DNA from: Psychrobacter sp. UBA3480
Lineage (GTDB): Bacteria; Pseudomonadota; Gammaproteobacteria; Pseudomonadales; Moraxellaceae
Direction of reading: 5' to 3'
DNA: 64,000 bases
Assembly (NCBI RefSeq): GCF_002377945.1
Contig: NZ_DFQV01000001.1
Span: 59,651 to 123,650 of the forward strand
Below are positions 29,219 to 38,868 of this stretch, piece after piece. Under the pieces are notes generated by a model. The model was not told the origin of the DNA, made no database searches, and saw only the letters and a list, made by a program, of their open reading frames with translations. Numbering within the stretch: the stretch's first letter is position 1; each line of letters starts with the position of its first letter. A program made the position numbers and the translations under genes.

Positions 29219-30622
29219 ATGATTGCAAAAAAAGCACTTGGCTTACCGCTTAAAGGCTTACGTTTCGCTATCAAATCTGGTGACACGCTTGTAAAGACCG
29301 CCAGCACTCAAGTAACGCGTTTTAAAACTCGTTTTGATGAGAAAAAAGCGCAAATGGCGCTTGATGAGCAGCCTGTTGCAAAACGCAATTATGCTAAAGC
29401 TTCTGAGCAAGCGGATCTTTCTGCGCAAGAGCAAAGCATTGATATGCGCGAGTTTGAATTTACCAAAGCACCGATCAACTGGATTCCGGCAACTATTTTG
29501 GTGGCGACGCCGATTGCTGCTGCTATCATTACGCCATGGTACTTGTTCACTCATCAAGTGAGCGCACCTGTTTGGGGTGTATTTGGTGCCTTTATGGTAT
29601 GGACCGGTATCAGTATTACGGCAGGTTACCATCGTCTAATGGCGCATCGTGCTTATAAAGCGCATCCAATTGTCAGAAACTTTTTATTGCTTGGTTCTAC
29701 CCTAGCGGTACAGGGTTCTGCGTTTGATTGGGTTTCTGGTCACCGTACTCACCATCGTCATGTAGATGATCGTTTGGATGATCCGTATTCAGCACAGCGT
29801 GGATTTTGGTTCAGTCATATTGGCTGGATGCTACGTAACTACCCTAGCGGCAAGTTCGACTACAAAAACATTCCTGATTTGACTAAAGATAGAGTCTTAC
29901 AGATTCAGCATAAATACTACGGTCTATGGGTAGTTGCCATGAACGTTGGTATGGTTGCCGCTATCGGTTGGTTGCTTGGTGATGTTTGGGGTACGTTGGT
30001 TATCGCAGGCCTACTACGTTTGGTATTGACGCATCACTTTACGTTCTTTATCAACTCGTTCTGCCATATGTTTGGTACACGTCCTTATACAGATACCAAT
30101 AGTGCTCGCGATAACTTCTTCTTGGCTATCTTTACGTGGGGTGAGGGTTATCATAACTACCATCACTTCTTCCAATACGACTATCGTAATGGCGTGAAAT
30201 GGTGGCAATATGACCCAACCAAATGGTTAATTGCTGGTTTATCAAAACTTGGTTTAACTTCTGAGCTGCGTACTGTTGATGATACAACTATCAAACATGC
30301 AGAAGTACAAATGCAGTTTAAGAAAGCTCAGCAGCAAATCGATACAGCAGCAGTAAGCGGCATTGATCTTCCTCATGCGATGAAGAGCTTCCAAGACCGT
30401 ATTAAGTTTGAATATGATGCCTTTACGCAGACTGTTGAAGAATGGCAAGCGCTAAAAGCAAAAACTATCGAGCTTAAGAAAACAGAGTTTGCTGATCGTT
30501 TGCATGAAGTTGATGATAAGTTAAAGCACGATTATGCCAAAATTGAACAGAAAATCCTTGAGCATAATAGCAATCTAAAAACCGCTTTCCGCTCTATTGG
30601 CGCGAACGAAAAAGCGGCTTAA
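29219..30622 (+). CDS. Membrane acyl-CoA (delta-9-type) fatty acid desaturase with terminal extensions
   Basis: A 467-residue membrane di-iron desaturase. Histidine boxes are HRLMAH, HRTHHRH and HNYHH, in the order and spacing of acyl-CoA/stearoyl desaturases, between four helices (about 90-110, 115-135, 235-255, 262-282). The first about 80 residues are a charged, soluble extension and the last about 110 (from 355) are predicted long helices rich in Lys, Glu and Gln, likely a coiled coil; ordinary bacterial relatives are shorter. Introduction of double bonds keeps membranes fluid in the cold. A possible promoter is TTCACT-N17-TACTAT at 29157-29185. Monocistronic, ended by a strong hairpin. 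Confidence 0.92.
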   Translation: MIAKKALGLPLKGLRFAIKSGDTLVKTASTQVTRFKTRFDEKKAQMALDEQPVAKRNYAKASEQADLSAQEQSIDMREFEFTKAPINWIPATILVATPIAAAIITPWYLFTHQVSAPVWGVFGAFMVWTGISITAGYHRLMAHRAYKAHPIVRNFLLLGSTLAVQGSAFDWVSGHRTHHRHVDDRLDDPYSAQRGFWFSHIGWMLRNYPSGKFDYKNIPDLTKDRVLQIQHKYYGLWVVAMNVGMVAAIGWLLGDVWGTLVIAGLLRLVLTHHFTFFINSFCHMFGTRPYTDTNSARDNFFLAIFTWGEGYHNYHHFFQYDYRNGVKWWQYDPTKWLIAGLSKLGLTSELRTVDDTTIKHAEVQMQFKKAQQQIDTAAVSGIDLPHAMKSFQDRIKFEYDAFTQTVEEWQALKAKTIELKKTEFADRLHEVDDKLKHDYAKIEQKILEHNSNLKTAFRSIGANEKAA

Positions 30623-30660
30623 TTAACCTCTGATTTCATTATAATTTTGAAGCTTCTCCA

Positions 30661-30694
30661 TCCCCCTATCCGTCCTAGATAGGGGGATTTTTTT
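30661..30694 (+). terminator. Terminator of the desaturase gene
   Basis: Perfect stem TCCCCCTATC / GATAGGGGGA with a T7 tail. The rest of the gap before the SelO gene is AT-rich and shows nothing else. Confidence 0.9.
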
Positions 30695-30956
30695 GCTTAT
30701 AGTTTATCGCTTATGTCATTTTAGCTACTTCTAATGATTTTATTATCATAATAAATGGTCAAATACATCGGCTAAACTGTGACGACCTCTAATCTAAAAA
30801 CAATAACAATCTCGTCCATTAGAGTCAGTCAATTAAAGACAGAGGAATTTATTTTTTGGTTAGATATTACAAGAGACGGACAGAGTGCAACGATGCCATA
30901 TGAGAGCTATGCTATAGTGACATTCTCACTTTTATATTTTAATGGAAACGGCCTGT

Positions 30957-32423
30957 ATGCGTTATCAAAACACTTACGTCAACCTAGACACGCGCCTTTA
31001 TCATGAGCAGCCACCGACGCCACTAGACAATCCTCGTGCCGGTCACTTCAATACTCAAGTTGCACAGCAGTTAGGCTGGGCCGACGACGAGGACCTGATG
31101 ACCAATTGGGTTGAGATATTGGGCGGTCAATACGTGCCAGCTGATTTCAAACCACTATCGATGGCATATGCTGGTCACCAGTTTGGACAATGGGCTGGGC
31201 AATTGGGTGACGGACGCGGTTTACTCATGGCACAGGTACTCGATAATGATGGACAGCCACAAGACTTGCATCTTAAAGGTGCTGGCTTGACGCCCTATTC
31301 ACGCATGGGTGATGGACGCGCAGTCTTACGTAGTACTATTCGCGAATACCTGTGCGGTCATGCATTGACGAAGCTTGGCATCCCCTCGTCTAACGCTTTG
31401 GGGTTTGTGGTATCTGATACGAGAGTGCGCCGTGAGCGTATCGAAGCAGGTGCAGCGTTGATGCGTGTGGCTGATAGTCATATTCGTCTCGGTCATGTCG
31501 AGTGGATTGCCAGCTTTGCCCCTGATGTACTGGGTGAGTTCACCGACTATATGATTGACACTTATTATCCAGAATGCCGCGATAGCGAAACGCCTGTCTT
31601 GGCTTTCTTGACCGCAGTGGTCGAGCGTACGGCGCGTATGATTGCTGATTGGCAATTGATTGGCTTTGCTCACGGTGTCATGAATACAGATAACTTATCT
31701 ATAACAGGCAGTACTTTGGACTTCGGGCCGTTTGGCTTTATGGAGCGCTTCAATCCTGCATGGATTAATAATCACTCAGACCATACGGGTCGCTATGCTT
31801 ATCAGAATCAGCCTGCTATCGGGCACTGGAATCTAAATGTTTGGCTGCCACACTTTATGCGCCTAGAAGGTGTCACCCGTGAGACGCTCGCTGATTGCTT
31901 AGCACCTTATGAAGCAACCTTTATGCAGCACTATCAGCAAGGTCTGTGCCGTAAGCTTGGCTTACCGCATCAAAGAGAGAGTCTCAGCTTAGCCTTTGAA
32001 TGGTTGACACTATTAGAAGACAATTTGCTCGACTATACTAATAGCTTTCGCGCCCTACTCGGTTTGGTCGCACCAGCAGATCATCCTTATGAGCAAAAGC
32101 TACTGGCTACTATGACCACTGAATTAAGCGGTGATGCGCAGCAAGTATGGCAAGACTGGTCAACACGTTATCTGGCACAGATCGAGAAGCTGCCACTTGA
32201 GCAGGCAGTTAACGACATGCAGACCAACAATCCTGTCTACGTCCTTCGTAATAGCATGGCGCAGCGTGCAATTACTGCCGCAGAGCAAGGCCAGTTTGAA
32301 GAAGTTGATCGGGTATTCCGTTTACTAGCCAATCCTTATAGTGTGCAAGATATCGCTAATGATGTAGATAGCAGTGTGCCTGCGCCGGATACACCGCAGG
32401 TGCCTATTAGCTGCTCATCTTAG
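30957..32423 (+). CDS. selO: Protein adenylyltransferase SelO (YdiU)
   Basis: A pseudokinase-fold enzyme of 488 residues that attaches AMP to Ser, Thr or Tyr of target proteins in redox stress. Conserved family blocks are YAGHQFGQWAGQLGDGRG, LHLKGAGLTPYSRMGDGRAVLRSTIREYL, FAHGVMNTDNLSITGSTLDFGPFGF and YQNQPAIGHWNL. The chain ends in SCSS; the Cys there occupies the place of selenocysteine in animal SelO. An in-frame ATG five codons upstream (30942) cannot be excluded. It stands alone between terminators. Confidence 0.93.
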   Translation: MRYQNTYVNLDTRLYHEQPPTPLDNPRAGHFNTQVAQQLGWADDEDLMTNWVEILGGQYVPADFKPLSMAYAGHQFGQWAGQLGDGRGLLMAQVLDNDGQPQDLHLKGAGLTPYSRMGDGRAVLRSTIREYLCGHALTKLGIPSSNALGFVVSDTRVRRERIEAGAALMRVADSHIRLGHVEWIASFAPDVLGEFTDYMIDTYYPECRDSETPVLAFLTAVVERTARMIADWQLIGFAHGVMNTDNLSITGSTLDFGPFGFMERFNPAWINNHSDHTGRYAYQNQPAIGHWNLNVWLPHFMRLEGVTRETLADCLAPYEATFMQHYQQGLCRKLGLPHQRESLSLAFEWLTLLEDNLLDYTNSFRALLGLVAPADHPYEQKLLATMTTELSGDAQQVWQDWSTRYLAQIEKLPLEQAVNDMQTNNPVYVLRNSMAQRAITAAEQGQFEEVDRVFRLLANPYSVQDIANDVDSSVPAPDTPQVPISCSS

Positions 32424-32777
32424 TAGTTGCTCGCCTTAGCACCTTTCAATTCTGTAATATTTTGAAACATTATGAAATTAAGGTTGATATCTAACTGCGT
32501 TTTTTGGCATTATCAATGAGATAAATAACGAATATCATTTTATTATATTATTCGCATAATTCATTGTTGTTGACTAGGCAGTGAATTGGCAATAATGCTA
32601 GAATGAATATTTTAGCTAGTTTGCTTTTTTGACCTGATCTTTGATCGTCGACCATGATTCTGATGGTCGTGAGTCGTTTAACGTCTTTATACTTTTCAAT
32701 TATTATCATTCAATGATTTTTGGAGGGTTGGACGTTGTTTTTTATCACCATTTAATTTATTCCAATTTATTCCAACC
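32424..32777. other. Intergenic region upstream of maeB
   Basis: About 350 AT-rich bases without an open frame. A small perfect hairpin, CGACCAT-N7-ATGGTCG at 32649-32669, is the only secondary structure seen; it is not followed by T residues and may be regulatory or chance. Confidence 0.4.
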
Positions 32778-35108
32778 ATGGCAATTATTATGAATGACGA
32801 TACCACTTCGAATACGGATAACCTCAGTACAGAAAAAGAGCAGTTTGAACAAGCTGCCTTACATTACCATGAGTTTCCACGCCCAGGTAAAATTTCGGTA
32901 ACCCCTACTAAGCAGCTAGCCAACCAACGTGATTTAGCACTCGCCTACTCTCCAGGCGTTGCTGTACCTTGTCTTGAGATCCAAAGAGATCCAAAACTTG
33001 CGTCTAAATACACGGCACGTAATAACCTCGTTGGTGTTATCACTAACGGTACTGCTGTATTGGGTCTGGGTAATATCGGTCCATTGGCATCGAAGCCAGT
33101 CATGGAAGGTAAAGGCGTTCTATTTAAGAAGTTCGCAGGTATCGACGTTTTTGATATTGAAATTGCTCAAAATGATCCAGATAAGTTCATCGAAGCGGTT
33201 GCCTCGCTTGAGCCTACCTTTGGTGGTATCAACCTAGAAGACATCAAAGCACCAGAATGTTTCAAAATCGAGCGCGTACTACGTGAGCGCATGAACATTC
33301 CTGTGTTCCATGATGATCAACATGGTACGTCAATCATCGTTGCCGCAGCCATGCTAAATGCTTTGTTGATCACTGGCAAAAAAATCGAAGAGATTAAAAT
33401 TGTTTGTTCAGGCGCAGGCGCAGCAGCCATTTCTTGCCTAGATATTATTTGCGCGCTTGGCGTTAATAAGAACAACATTATTGTTTCAGACTCACGCGGT
33501 ATCATCAGTACTAGCCGTGAAAACCTTGATGAAACCAAACAACGTTATGCTCGTGATATTACAGCTACTTCTATCGAAGAAGTCATGGACGATGTCGATA
33601 TGTTCCTAGGCTTATCAATGCCAGGTACACTATCAGAAGATATGGTTCGCCGTATGGCAAAAGACCCTATCGTCTTTGCACTTGCCAACCCAACACCTGA
33701 AATCATGCCAGAATTGGCCCATGCGGTACGTCCAGACGTCATCATGGCAACTGGTCGTTCAGACTATCCAAACCAAGTAAACAACGCGCTATGCTTCCCA
33801 TATATCTTCCGCGGTGCATTAGATGTTGGTGCGACCACTGTTAACGAAGAGATGAAAGTTGCTTGCGTAAAAGCAATCGCTGCTATGGCACACGTCGAAG
33901 CCACTCCAACTACCAGCGCTAGAAACATCGAAAAGATGCAAAGTTTTGGTCGTGACTACTTAATTCCAGGCCCTCTAGAGCCAAATCTAATCATTGAGAT
34001 CGCGTCTGCTGTTGCCAAAGCAGCGATGGATTCAGGCGTTGCCACGCTACCTATCGATGACATGCAAGCCTATCGTCAGCGTCTGTCTGAGTTTGTTTAT
34101 AACTCAGCGTTTGTGATGAAGCCAATCTTTGCTCGTGCTAAAGCCGATCCAAAACGTATTGTGTACTGTGAAGGTGAAGACAACAACATTTTGCTTGCTG
34201 TACAAGTGGTCGTTGATGAGAAGCTAGCACAACCTATCTTGGTTGGTCGCCCTTCAGTTATCGAAGCCAATATCAAAAAGCTAGGCCTACGTCTAAAAGC
34301 TGGCGAGAACATTACCATCGTCAACGTTGATGACGATCCTCGCTACAAAGACTACTGGCAGGGCTACTATGAGAAGAACAAACGCCGCGGTGTAAGCATT
34401 GAGCTTGCTCGTCGTGATGTTCGCCGTAAGACGACTTTGATTGGTTCTTTGCTGGTCGAAAACGGTGCAGCAGATGGCATGGTATGTGGTACATTTGGCC
34501 ATTATCAATTGCATCTAAAATACGTTGAAAGCGTCATTGGCAAAAAACAAGGTATGAACGACTTCTATGCAATGAATGCAGTACTCATGCAAGATCGTAA
34601 TATCTTTATCGCTGATACCTATGTCCATGAAGACCCAACAGCTGAGCAATTGGCTGAAATGACCGTCTTGGCAACGGATCAGCTACGTCGCTTTGGTATC
34701 ACGCCACGCGTTGCGCTAGTATCTCATTCTAACTTTGGTGCTTCAGATCGTGCTAGCGCTGTCAAAATGCGTAAGGTTCATGAGCTATTGACCAATATGA
34801 ACGTCGACTTTGAATTTGAAGGCGAAATGCAAGGTGACGCCGCGCTTAACGAAAATATTCGTCTAAACGATATGCCATCAAGCCCGTTAAAAGGTGCAGC
34901 GAACTTGCTTATCTTGCCAACCCTTGATGCCTCAAACATCGCTTTCAACCTGCTTAAAACAGCGACTGGCAGTGCTTCTATTGGCCCTATCTTATTGGGT
35001 ACTAATAAGCCGGTACACATTTTGACGCCATCAGCGACAGCACGTGGTATCGTCAACATGACTGCATTGACCGTTACTGAAGCGCAAGACCTAGAAAACG
35101 AAAAATAG
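32778..35108 (+). CDS. maeB: NADP-dependent malic enzyme fused to a phosphotransacetylase-like domain
   Basis: A 776-residue enzyme converting malate to pyruvate, CO2 and NADPH. Residues 20-440 hold the malic enzyme part: [41 protein letters not shown] and the cofactor loop [14 protein letters not shown]. Residues 445-770 resemble phosphate acetyltransferase ([33 protein letters not shown]), which in MaeB proteins is a regulatory acetyl-CoA-binding domain. A later in-frame ATG (32790) is an alternative start; neither has a clear Shine-Dalgarno. Confidence 0.95.
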   Translation: MAIIMNDDTTSNTDNLSTEKEQFEQAALHYHEFPRPGKISVTPTKQLANQRDLALAYSPGVAVPCLEIQRDPKLASKYTARNNLVGVITNGTAVLGLGNIGPLASKPVMEGKGVLFKKFAGIDVFDIEIAQNDPDKFIEAVASLEPTFGGINLEDIKAPECFKIERVLRERMNIPVFHDDQHGTSIIVAAAMLNALLITGKKIEEIKIVCSGAGAAAISCLDIICALGVNKNNIIVSDSRGIISTSRENLDETKQRYARDITATSIEEVMDDVDMFLGLSMPGTLSEDMVRRMAKDPIVFALANPTPEIMPELAHAVRPDVIMATGRSDYPNQVNNALCFPYIFRGALDVGATTVNEEMKVACVKAIAAMAHVEATPTTSARNIEKMQSFGRDYLIPGPLEPNLIIEIASAVAKAAMDSGVATLPIDDMQAYRQRLSEFVYNSAFVMKPIFARAKADPKRIVYCEGEDNNILLAVQVVVDEKLAQPILVGRPSVIEANIKKLGLRLKAGENITIVNVDDDPRYKDYWQGYYEKNKRRGVSIELARRDVRRKTTLIGSLLVENGAADGMVCGTFGHYQLHLKYVESVIGKKQGMNDFYAMNAVLMQDRNIFIADTYVHEDPTAEQLAEMTVLATDQLRRFGITPRVALVSHSNFGASDRASAVKMRKVHELLTNMNVDFEFEGEMQGDAALNENIRLNDMPSSPLKGAANLLILPTLDASNIAFNLLKTATGSASIGPILLGTNKPVHILTPSATARGIVNMTALTVTEAQDLENEK

Positions 35109-35140
35109 TCACACACCATACCCAGTATGAATGCACTGTA

Positions 35141-35245
35141 TCGGTTCAATATAATTTGGATGCAAGGAAGCCGAGTGAAAGTACTACAAATAGTAGACTG
35201 AACGAGGCTGACACCGTACTCAATTTATAGAGGATTGACTATATT
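35141..35245 (-). repeat. Interspersed palindromic repeat, copy B (inverted relative to copy A)
   Basis: Reverse complement of the element at 2588-2691, sharing most of its 104 bases including the TCAATCCTCTATAAATTG left part and ATCCAAATTATATTGAACCGA right part (reported here in two pieces). It lies between the maeB stop and its terminator hairpin and does not interrupt any gene. Confidence 0.8.
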
Positions 35246-35247
35246 AA

Positions 35248-35280
35248 GAAGGGCTCTGTCATCCATTGACAGAGCCCTTC
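35248..35280. terminator. Hairpin terminator after maeB
   Basis: Perfect 14-bp stem GAAGGGCTCTGTCA / TGACAGAGCCCTTC with loop TCCAT. There is only a weak T tract, so efficiency is uncertain. Confidence 0.75.
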
Positions 35281-35385
35281 TGCTATACTAAAACCAGTCA
35301 ATGCGACTTATAGAGCATTGGCTGTTTTTTTGATTCATAAAAATTGAGCTAGTGATATAAAGCTCAATAATAAGAAGAGGCTTCT

Positions 35386-36564
35386 ATGCAAATTTACCTC
35401 GTAGGCGGTGCTGTACGCGATCGACTGCTCAAACGTCCTATCAAGGACAAGGACTTTGTCGTCGTTGGCGCTACTGTGGCAGAAATGATTGATGCAGGGT
35501 TTCAACAAGTGGGCGCTGACTTTCCTGTGTTTTTGCATCCGACCAGTCATGAAGAGTATGCATTGGCACGCACAGAGCGCAAGCAAGGCTCAGGCTACAA
35601 AGGTTTTAGCGTACATGCCAGTCCCGATGTCAGTCTAGAGGATGATTTGCGCCGTCGTGATTTAACCATCAACGCGATGGCAATCGAAGTTACCAGCTTA
35701 ACTGACGACACCCCTATTGACGGACAAGTCATCGACTACTATGGCGGCCTACAAGACTTAAAAAGTAAGACATTGCGTCATGTATCCAGTGCTTTTAGTG
35801 AAGACCCATTACGTGTACTTCGAACAGTGCGCTTCTATAGTCGTTACTACGATTTGGGCTTTACCATCGCGGATGACACTTTAACGCTGATGCGTCAATT
35901 GGTGGATACAGGAGAGCTAGCTCATTTGAGTGCCGAGCGTATCTGGCAAGAATCAAGCCGTGCGACTATGCAACTATCACCGCAAGTCTATTGGCAAAAA
36001 CTGTTTGAAATTGGTGCGATCATAGAGTATTTCGCGCCTTTGCATCATGCTTGGGACAATATCCAAATAAGAGAAACAGTGCAGACAGCGTTATACTTTG
36101 CAGGACAGATGCGTTTGAATTTATCGCAGCGCTGGGCGCTACTCATGACTAGCCTGTCTTCATTATTTAATAGCGAAAACTCTGAGTCTACCTCTAACGT
36201 ATCAACCGCTATAAAAAATATTAACGCTATCGGTAATAAAGCCAAAGTCCCAAAAGCACATACTCAGTTCGCAACTTTATTCGCTCAGCAAGCTGAAAAA
36301 CTAAGCACAATAAACAGTCTAAATGCGGCTGAAAAAATCGATCTAATCCAAGCCTGCGGTGCGCATAAGGAGCCTGACAAACTATCTCAACTGCTAGTGT
36401 GCAGTTATGTGTTACAGCTAGCAACACAGCATCGCCAAATGATGTTAGCACTAAACAGCTTTCACGCCATCGGTATGAATGACATTGCGCCAGACCTTAA
36501 AGGCCCCGCTATAGGTGCAGCCTTACGCCAAAGCAGGATTGAACACTTGCAAGCGCAACAATGA
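35386..36564 (+). CDS. cca: CCA-adding tRNA nucleotidyltransferase
   Basis: A 392-residue class II nucleotidyltransferase that builds or repairs the CCA end of tRNA. The N-terminal active site shows YLVGGAVRDRLL and the metal pair in KDKDFVVVG, followed by RTERKQGSGYKGF, EDDLRRRDLTINAMA and DPLRVLRTVRF. In gamma-proteobacterial enzymes the C-terminal half carries an HD phosphohydrolase domain; here the corresponding region (from about 215) lacks the HD histidines and is shortened, so only nucleotidyl transfer is likely. AGAGG precedes the start. The pteridine reductase gene follows after 37 bases, probably cotranscribed. Confidence 0.93.
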   Translation: MQIYLVGGAVRDRLLKRPIKDKDFVVVGATVAEMIDAGFQQVGADFPVFLHPTSHEEYALARTERKQGSGYKGFSVHASPDVSLEDDLRRRDLTINAMAIEVTSLTDDTPIDGQVIDYYGGLQDLKSKTLRHVSSAFSEDPLRVLRTVRFYSRYYDLGFTIADDTLTLMRQLVDTGELAHLSAERIWQESSRATMQLSPQVYWQKLFEIGAIIEYFAPLHHAWDNIQIRETVQTALYFAGQMRLNLSQRWALLMTSLSSLFNSENSESTSNVSTAIKNINAIGNKAKVPKAHTQFATLFAQQAEKLSTINSLNAAEKIDLIQACGAHKEPDKLSQLLVCSYVLQLATQHRQMMLALNSFHAIGMNDIAPDLKGPAIGAALRQSRIEHLQAQQ

Positions 36565-36601
36565 TATAGACAAGCACACTAGAGAAAAAAGTAGTATTGC
36601 T

Positions 36602-37414
36602 ATGAACCAAGAAACTAATACTTTCCAAGCAGAAAATATGAATAACCAAGCGCCAGTGATGCTTGTCACAGGTAGTGCTAGGCGTATTGGGGCGGCCATT
36701 GTTAAAGCAGCTCATAGGCAAGGTTACCGCGTTATCATTCATTGTTACCGTAGTGAACAAGACGCTAATGACTTGGCTGACCATCTGAACGACATCCGTG
36801 CTAATAGTGCAAAAGTTATCGTTGCTGACTTAACGATAGTCAACGATGGGATGACTTTAGACAGCTTTGTTGGAAGTATTATAGAGGCGTTTGGACAGCT
36901 TGATGTACTGGTGCATAATGCCTCACGGTTTTATCCTAGCCCACTCGGTAGTATCAATCATGCACAGTGGGATGAGTTGCTTTTGACCAACGCGAAAGCC
37001 CCTTTATTACTAAGCCAAGCTCTACTACCTTATCTAAAGCAACAACAAGGCTGTATTGTCAGCTTATTGGACATACACGCGCATGATAGACCGTTTAACA
37101 ACTATACTGTCTATAACATGGCAAAGGCTGCGCATCGAATGATGGTACAGTCGCTAGCGTTAGAGATGGCGCCAGAAGTACGGGTCAACGGAGTTGCTCC
37201 TGGGGTCAACATTTTACCTGACCCTACTAGCGACCAAGCTATTGACAATGAGCAACAAAAAAGTATCATCGACGCTATTCCTATGCGGCGTATAGGCCAA
37301 CCTGATGAGATTGCTCATAGCGTACTGTATCTTGTGCAGGCAAATTATGTCACAGGAGAGATCATCACCGTGGATGGAGGTCGTAGTCTAACCATAGCTG
37401 GTGGTCACCTGTAA
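36602..37414 (+). CDS. Pteridine reductase (short-chain dehydrogenase)
   Basis: A 270-residue short-chain dehydrogenase/reductase. The cofactor loop TGSARRIGAAIV (TGxxxRxG, the pteridine reductase variant), the NASRFYPSPLG segment and the catalytic YNMAKAAHR are those of FolM/PTR1-type enzymes that reduce dihydropterins or dihydrofolate with NADPH; RVNGVAPGVNILP and VDGGRSL complete the fold. The open frame extends upstream into cca, but the Met at 36602 is the first outside cca and gives a sensible N-terminus. Likely the second gene of a cca operon. Confidence 0.9.
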   Translation: MNQETNTFQAENMNNQAPVMLVTGSARRIGAAIVKAAHRQGYRVIIHCYRSEQDANDLADHLNDIRANSAKVIVADLTIVNDGMTLDSFVGSIIEAFGQLDVLVHNASRFYPSPLGSINHAQWDELLLTNAKAPLLLSQALLPYLKQQQGCIVSLLDIHAHDRPFNNYTVYNMAKAAHRMMVQSLALEMAPEVRVNGVAPGVNILPDPTSDQAIDNEQQKSIIDAIPMRRIGQPDEIAHSVLYLVQANYVTGEIITVDGGRSLTIAGGHL

Positions 37415-37509
37415 TACAAAAATATGGCTCAATAAAAAATATCTTGATTACTGCCTATCTTTTACTTGAAAAATTAAAAAAATCAGGTATCATTGTGCGT
37501 CTAACGTTA

Positions 37510-37586
37510 GGGCCCATAGCTCAGTTGGTTAGAGCAGAGGACTCATAATCCTTTGGTCGTAGGTTCAAGTCCTACTGGGCCCACCA
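37510..37586 (+). tRNA. tRNA with CAU anticodon, probably tRNA-Ile2 (lysidine-modified)
   Basis: A full 77-base cloverleaf with encoded CCA. The acceptor stem is GGGCCCA/TGGGCCC, the anticodon loop is CTCATAA and the T arm contains GTTCAAG. C4-G69 and C5-G68 in the acceptor stem are the pairs that the lysidine synthetase TilS reads in E. coli tRNA-Ile2, whereas elongator tRNA-Met has U4-A69 and A5-U68. Decoding of AUA is therefore preferred over Met; automatic tools usually print Met for this anticodon. It is not an initiator, since position 1 pairs. Confidence 0.93.
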
Positions 37587-37602
37587 CATTTAAGTATTAA
37601 TA

Positions 37603-37634
37603 AAAAAGACCTTCAAGAGATTGGAGGTCTTTTT
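37603..37634 (+). terminator. Terminator after the tRNA gene
   Basis: Stem AAAAAGACCTTCAA / TTGGAGGTCTTTTT with a four-base loop directly downstream of the tRNA. Between here and 37925 nothing else was recognised. Confidence 0.88.
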
Positions 37635-37925
37635 TATTGTCTACTGTTTTTTTAGTAAATAACAACCATGTTTATAAGCATAGATATAGGCACTTTATTC
37701 AAGCCTCTTCGCTGACAGCGGATAATTATTGATAGTTTTGTAGTGCTGATTTTTTTCAGACCTCTTGCGAGCCGCTATAGCATAATGTGCTAGTTTTAGA
37801 CCCAAAAAGTCTAACTATTAATATAGATAGGCTTTTCTTAGGTAAACAAATGCTTTGCCTCTACAAGTCAGTAATAAATTTATACACGTAATGACTATCT
37901 GTTCGTAGTAGACAGTTTTATATAA

Positions 37926-38501
37926 TTATTGAAGATGGCTTAATAAAATCCATGCACCGATGGCAATTAGCATCACACCACCAAATATTTCAGCTCTATG
38001 ACCGATTAGGGAGCCCAATACTTTTCCTAACATCACCCCTAGCGTGACCATTACTGTAGTGGCCAAGCCAATAAGACCTGCCGCCAGTAAAATATTGACC
38101 TTTACAAATGCTAGGCTCACACCGACAGCCATGGCATCGATGCTGGTACCAAATGCAGTCAAAGCAAGTTTGAAAAAAGAATGTCTCGACGGTGCTGCTT
38201 CCGTTTCATCACTTGGCTTCATTCCCTCATATAGCATGTGCAGACCGAGCGCAAAAAGTATGACAAACGCGACCCAATGATCCCATGCCTCAATAAAAGA
38301 TGCATCTATAAAGGATGTGGCAGAGTGACCAATTAACCAACCAATAATAGGCGTGATCGCTTCAATGGTGCCAAAAATAACACCCATTCTGAAAGCTTCG
38401 GTAAAACGAGGGTTTTTAAGACTTGCGCCTTTACTGATTGCCACAGAAAAGGCATCAGTAGACATAGAAAGCGCAAGTAATAGAAGTGCGATAGGATTCA
38501 T
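37926..38501 (-). CDS. mntP: Manganese efflux pump MntP
   Basis: A 191-residue inner-membrane exporter of Mn(II) with six helices. Two conserved halves each carry an acidic metal site: [16 protein letters not shown] in helix 1 and [20 protein letters not shown] in helix 4. The open frame runs on upstream to 38666, but those residues come from translating the riboswitch below; the Met at 38501 ([13 protein letters not shown]) matches the family start. Expression is expected to rise with manganese through that riboswitch. Confidence 0.95.
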   Translation of the reverse strand: MNPIALLLLALSMSTDAFSVAISKGASLKNPRFTEAFRMGVIFGTIEAITPIIGWLIGHSATSFIDASFIEAWDHWVAFVILFALGLHMLYEGMKPSDETEAAPSRHSFFKLALTAFGTSIDAMAVGVSLAFVKVNILLAAGLIGLATTVMVTLGVMLGKVLGSLIGHRAEIFGGVMLIAIGAWILLSHLQ

Positions 38502-38530
38502 GTGATTTTCTCTGGTCGAGTATAGAGTCC

Positions 38531-38670
38531 ATGACATAGCCACACCCCCGACCTGCAGTGTAGATATATCGATGGTCTCGCCAACCGAGAGGTGTTCGCA
38601 CCATGGCATGTGGCCAAGTATGTTGATACGAACGCTTTCGCAGTACGAAAGCAGGCTACTCCCCAAAGAG
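38531..38670 (-). promoter_or_regulatory. yybP-ykoY manganese riboswitch upstream of mntP
   Basis: Read on the minus strand the leader contains, in order, GGGGAGTAGCC (38664-38654), GTATCAACATAC (38629-38618), TTGGCGAGACC (38584-38574) and GGCTATGTC (38541-38533). These are the conserved segments of the yybP-ykoY family known from E. coli mntP (yebN). About 30 bases separate it from the mntP start, so translational control is likely. Confidence 0.9.
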
Positions 38671-38810
38671 AGATTAGATTAGCATTGATAGGCTGTAAGT
38701 CAATCATAAAATGCCAAAAAATAACTTTTGCACCTGATAAAGCGTAAAGTTGGAAACACTAGCAAATACTCTTGGAACAGATGAATGCTTTAGAGAGTTA
38801 TGAACATAAA

Positions 38811-38855
38811 AAAAACCCTTCACGCTAAATTTACATAGCCTGAAGGGTTTTTTTA
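38811..38855 (-). terminator. Terminator of the siderophore receptor gene
   Basis: Stem AAAAACCCTTCA / TGAAGGGTTTTT with an inner GC-TA-rich loop, and runs of A and T on both sides, just past the receptor stop codon. It could also work for the opposite strand. Confidence 0.85.
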
Positions 38856-38868
38856 TGTGTGGCGCTTT

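Noticed and set aside
36515..36601. Longer N-terminus for the pteridine reductase
   Set aside because: It would overlap the end of cca and add 29 residues unlike the family; the Met at 36602 is sufficient.
37510..37586. Initiator or elongator tRNA-Met
   Set aside because: Position 1-72 is paired, excluding initiator; C4-G69 and C5-G68 favour tRNA-Ile2.
38502..38666. Coding extension of mntP
   Set aside because: The translated segment is the riboswitch; MntP proteins begin at the Met encoded at 38501.
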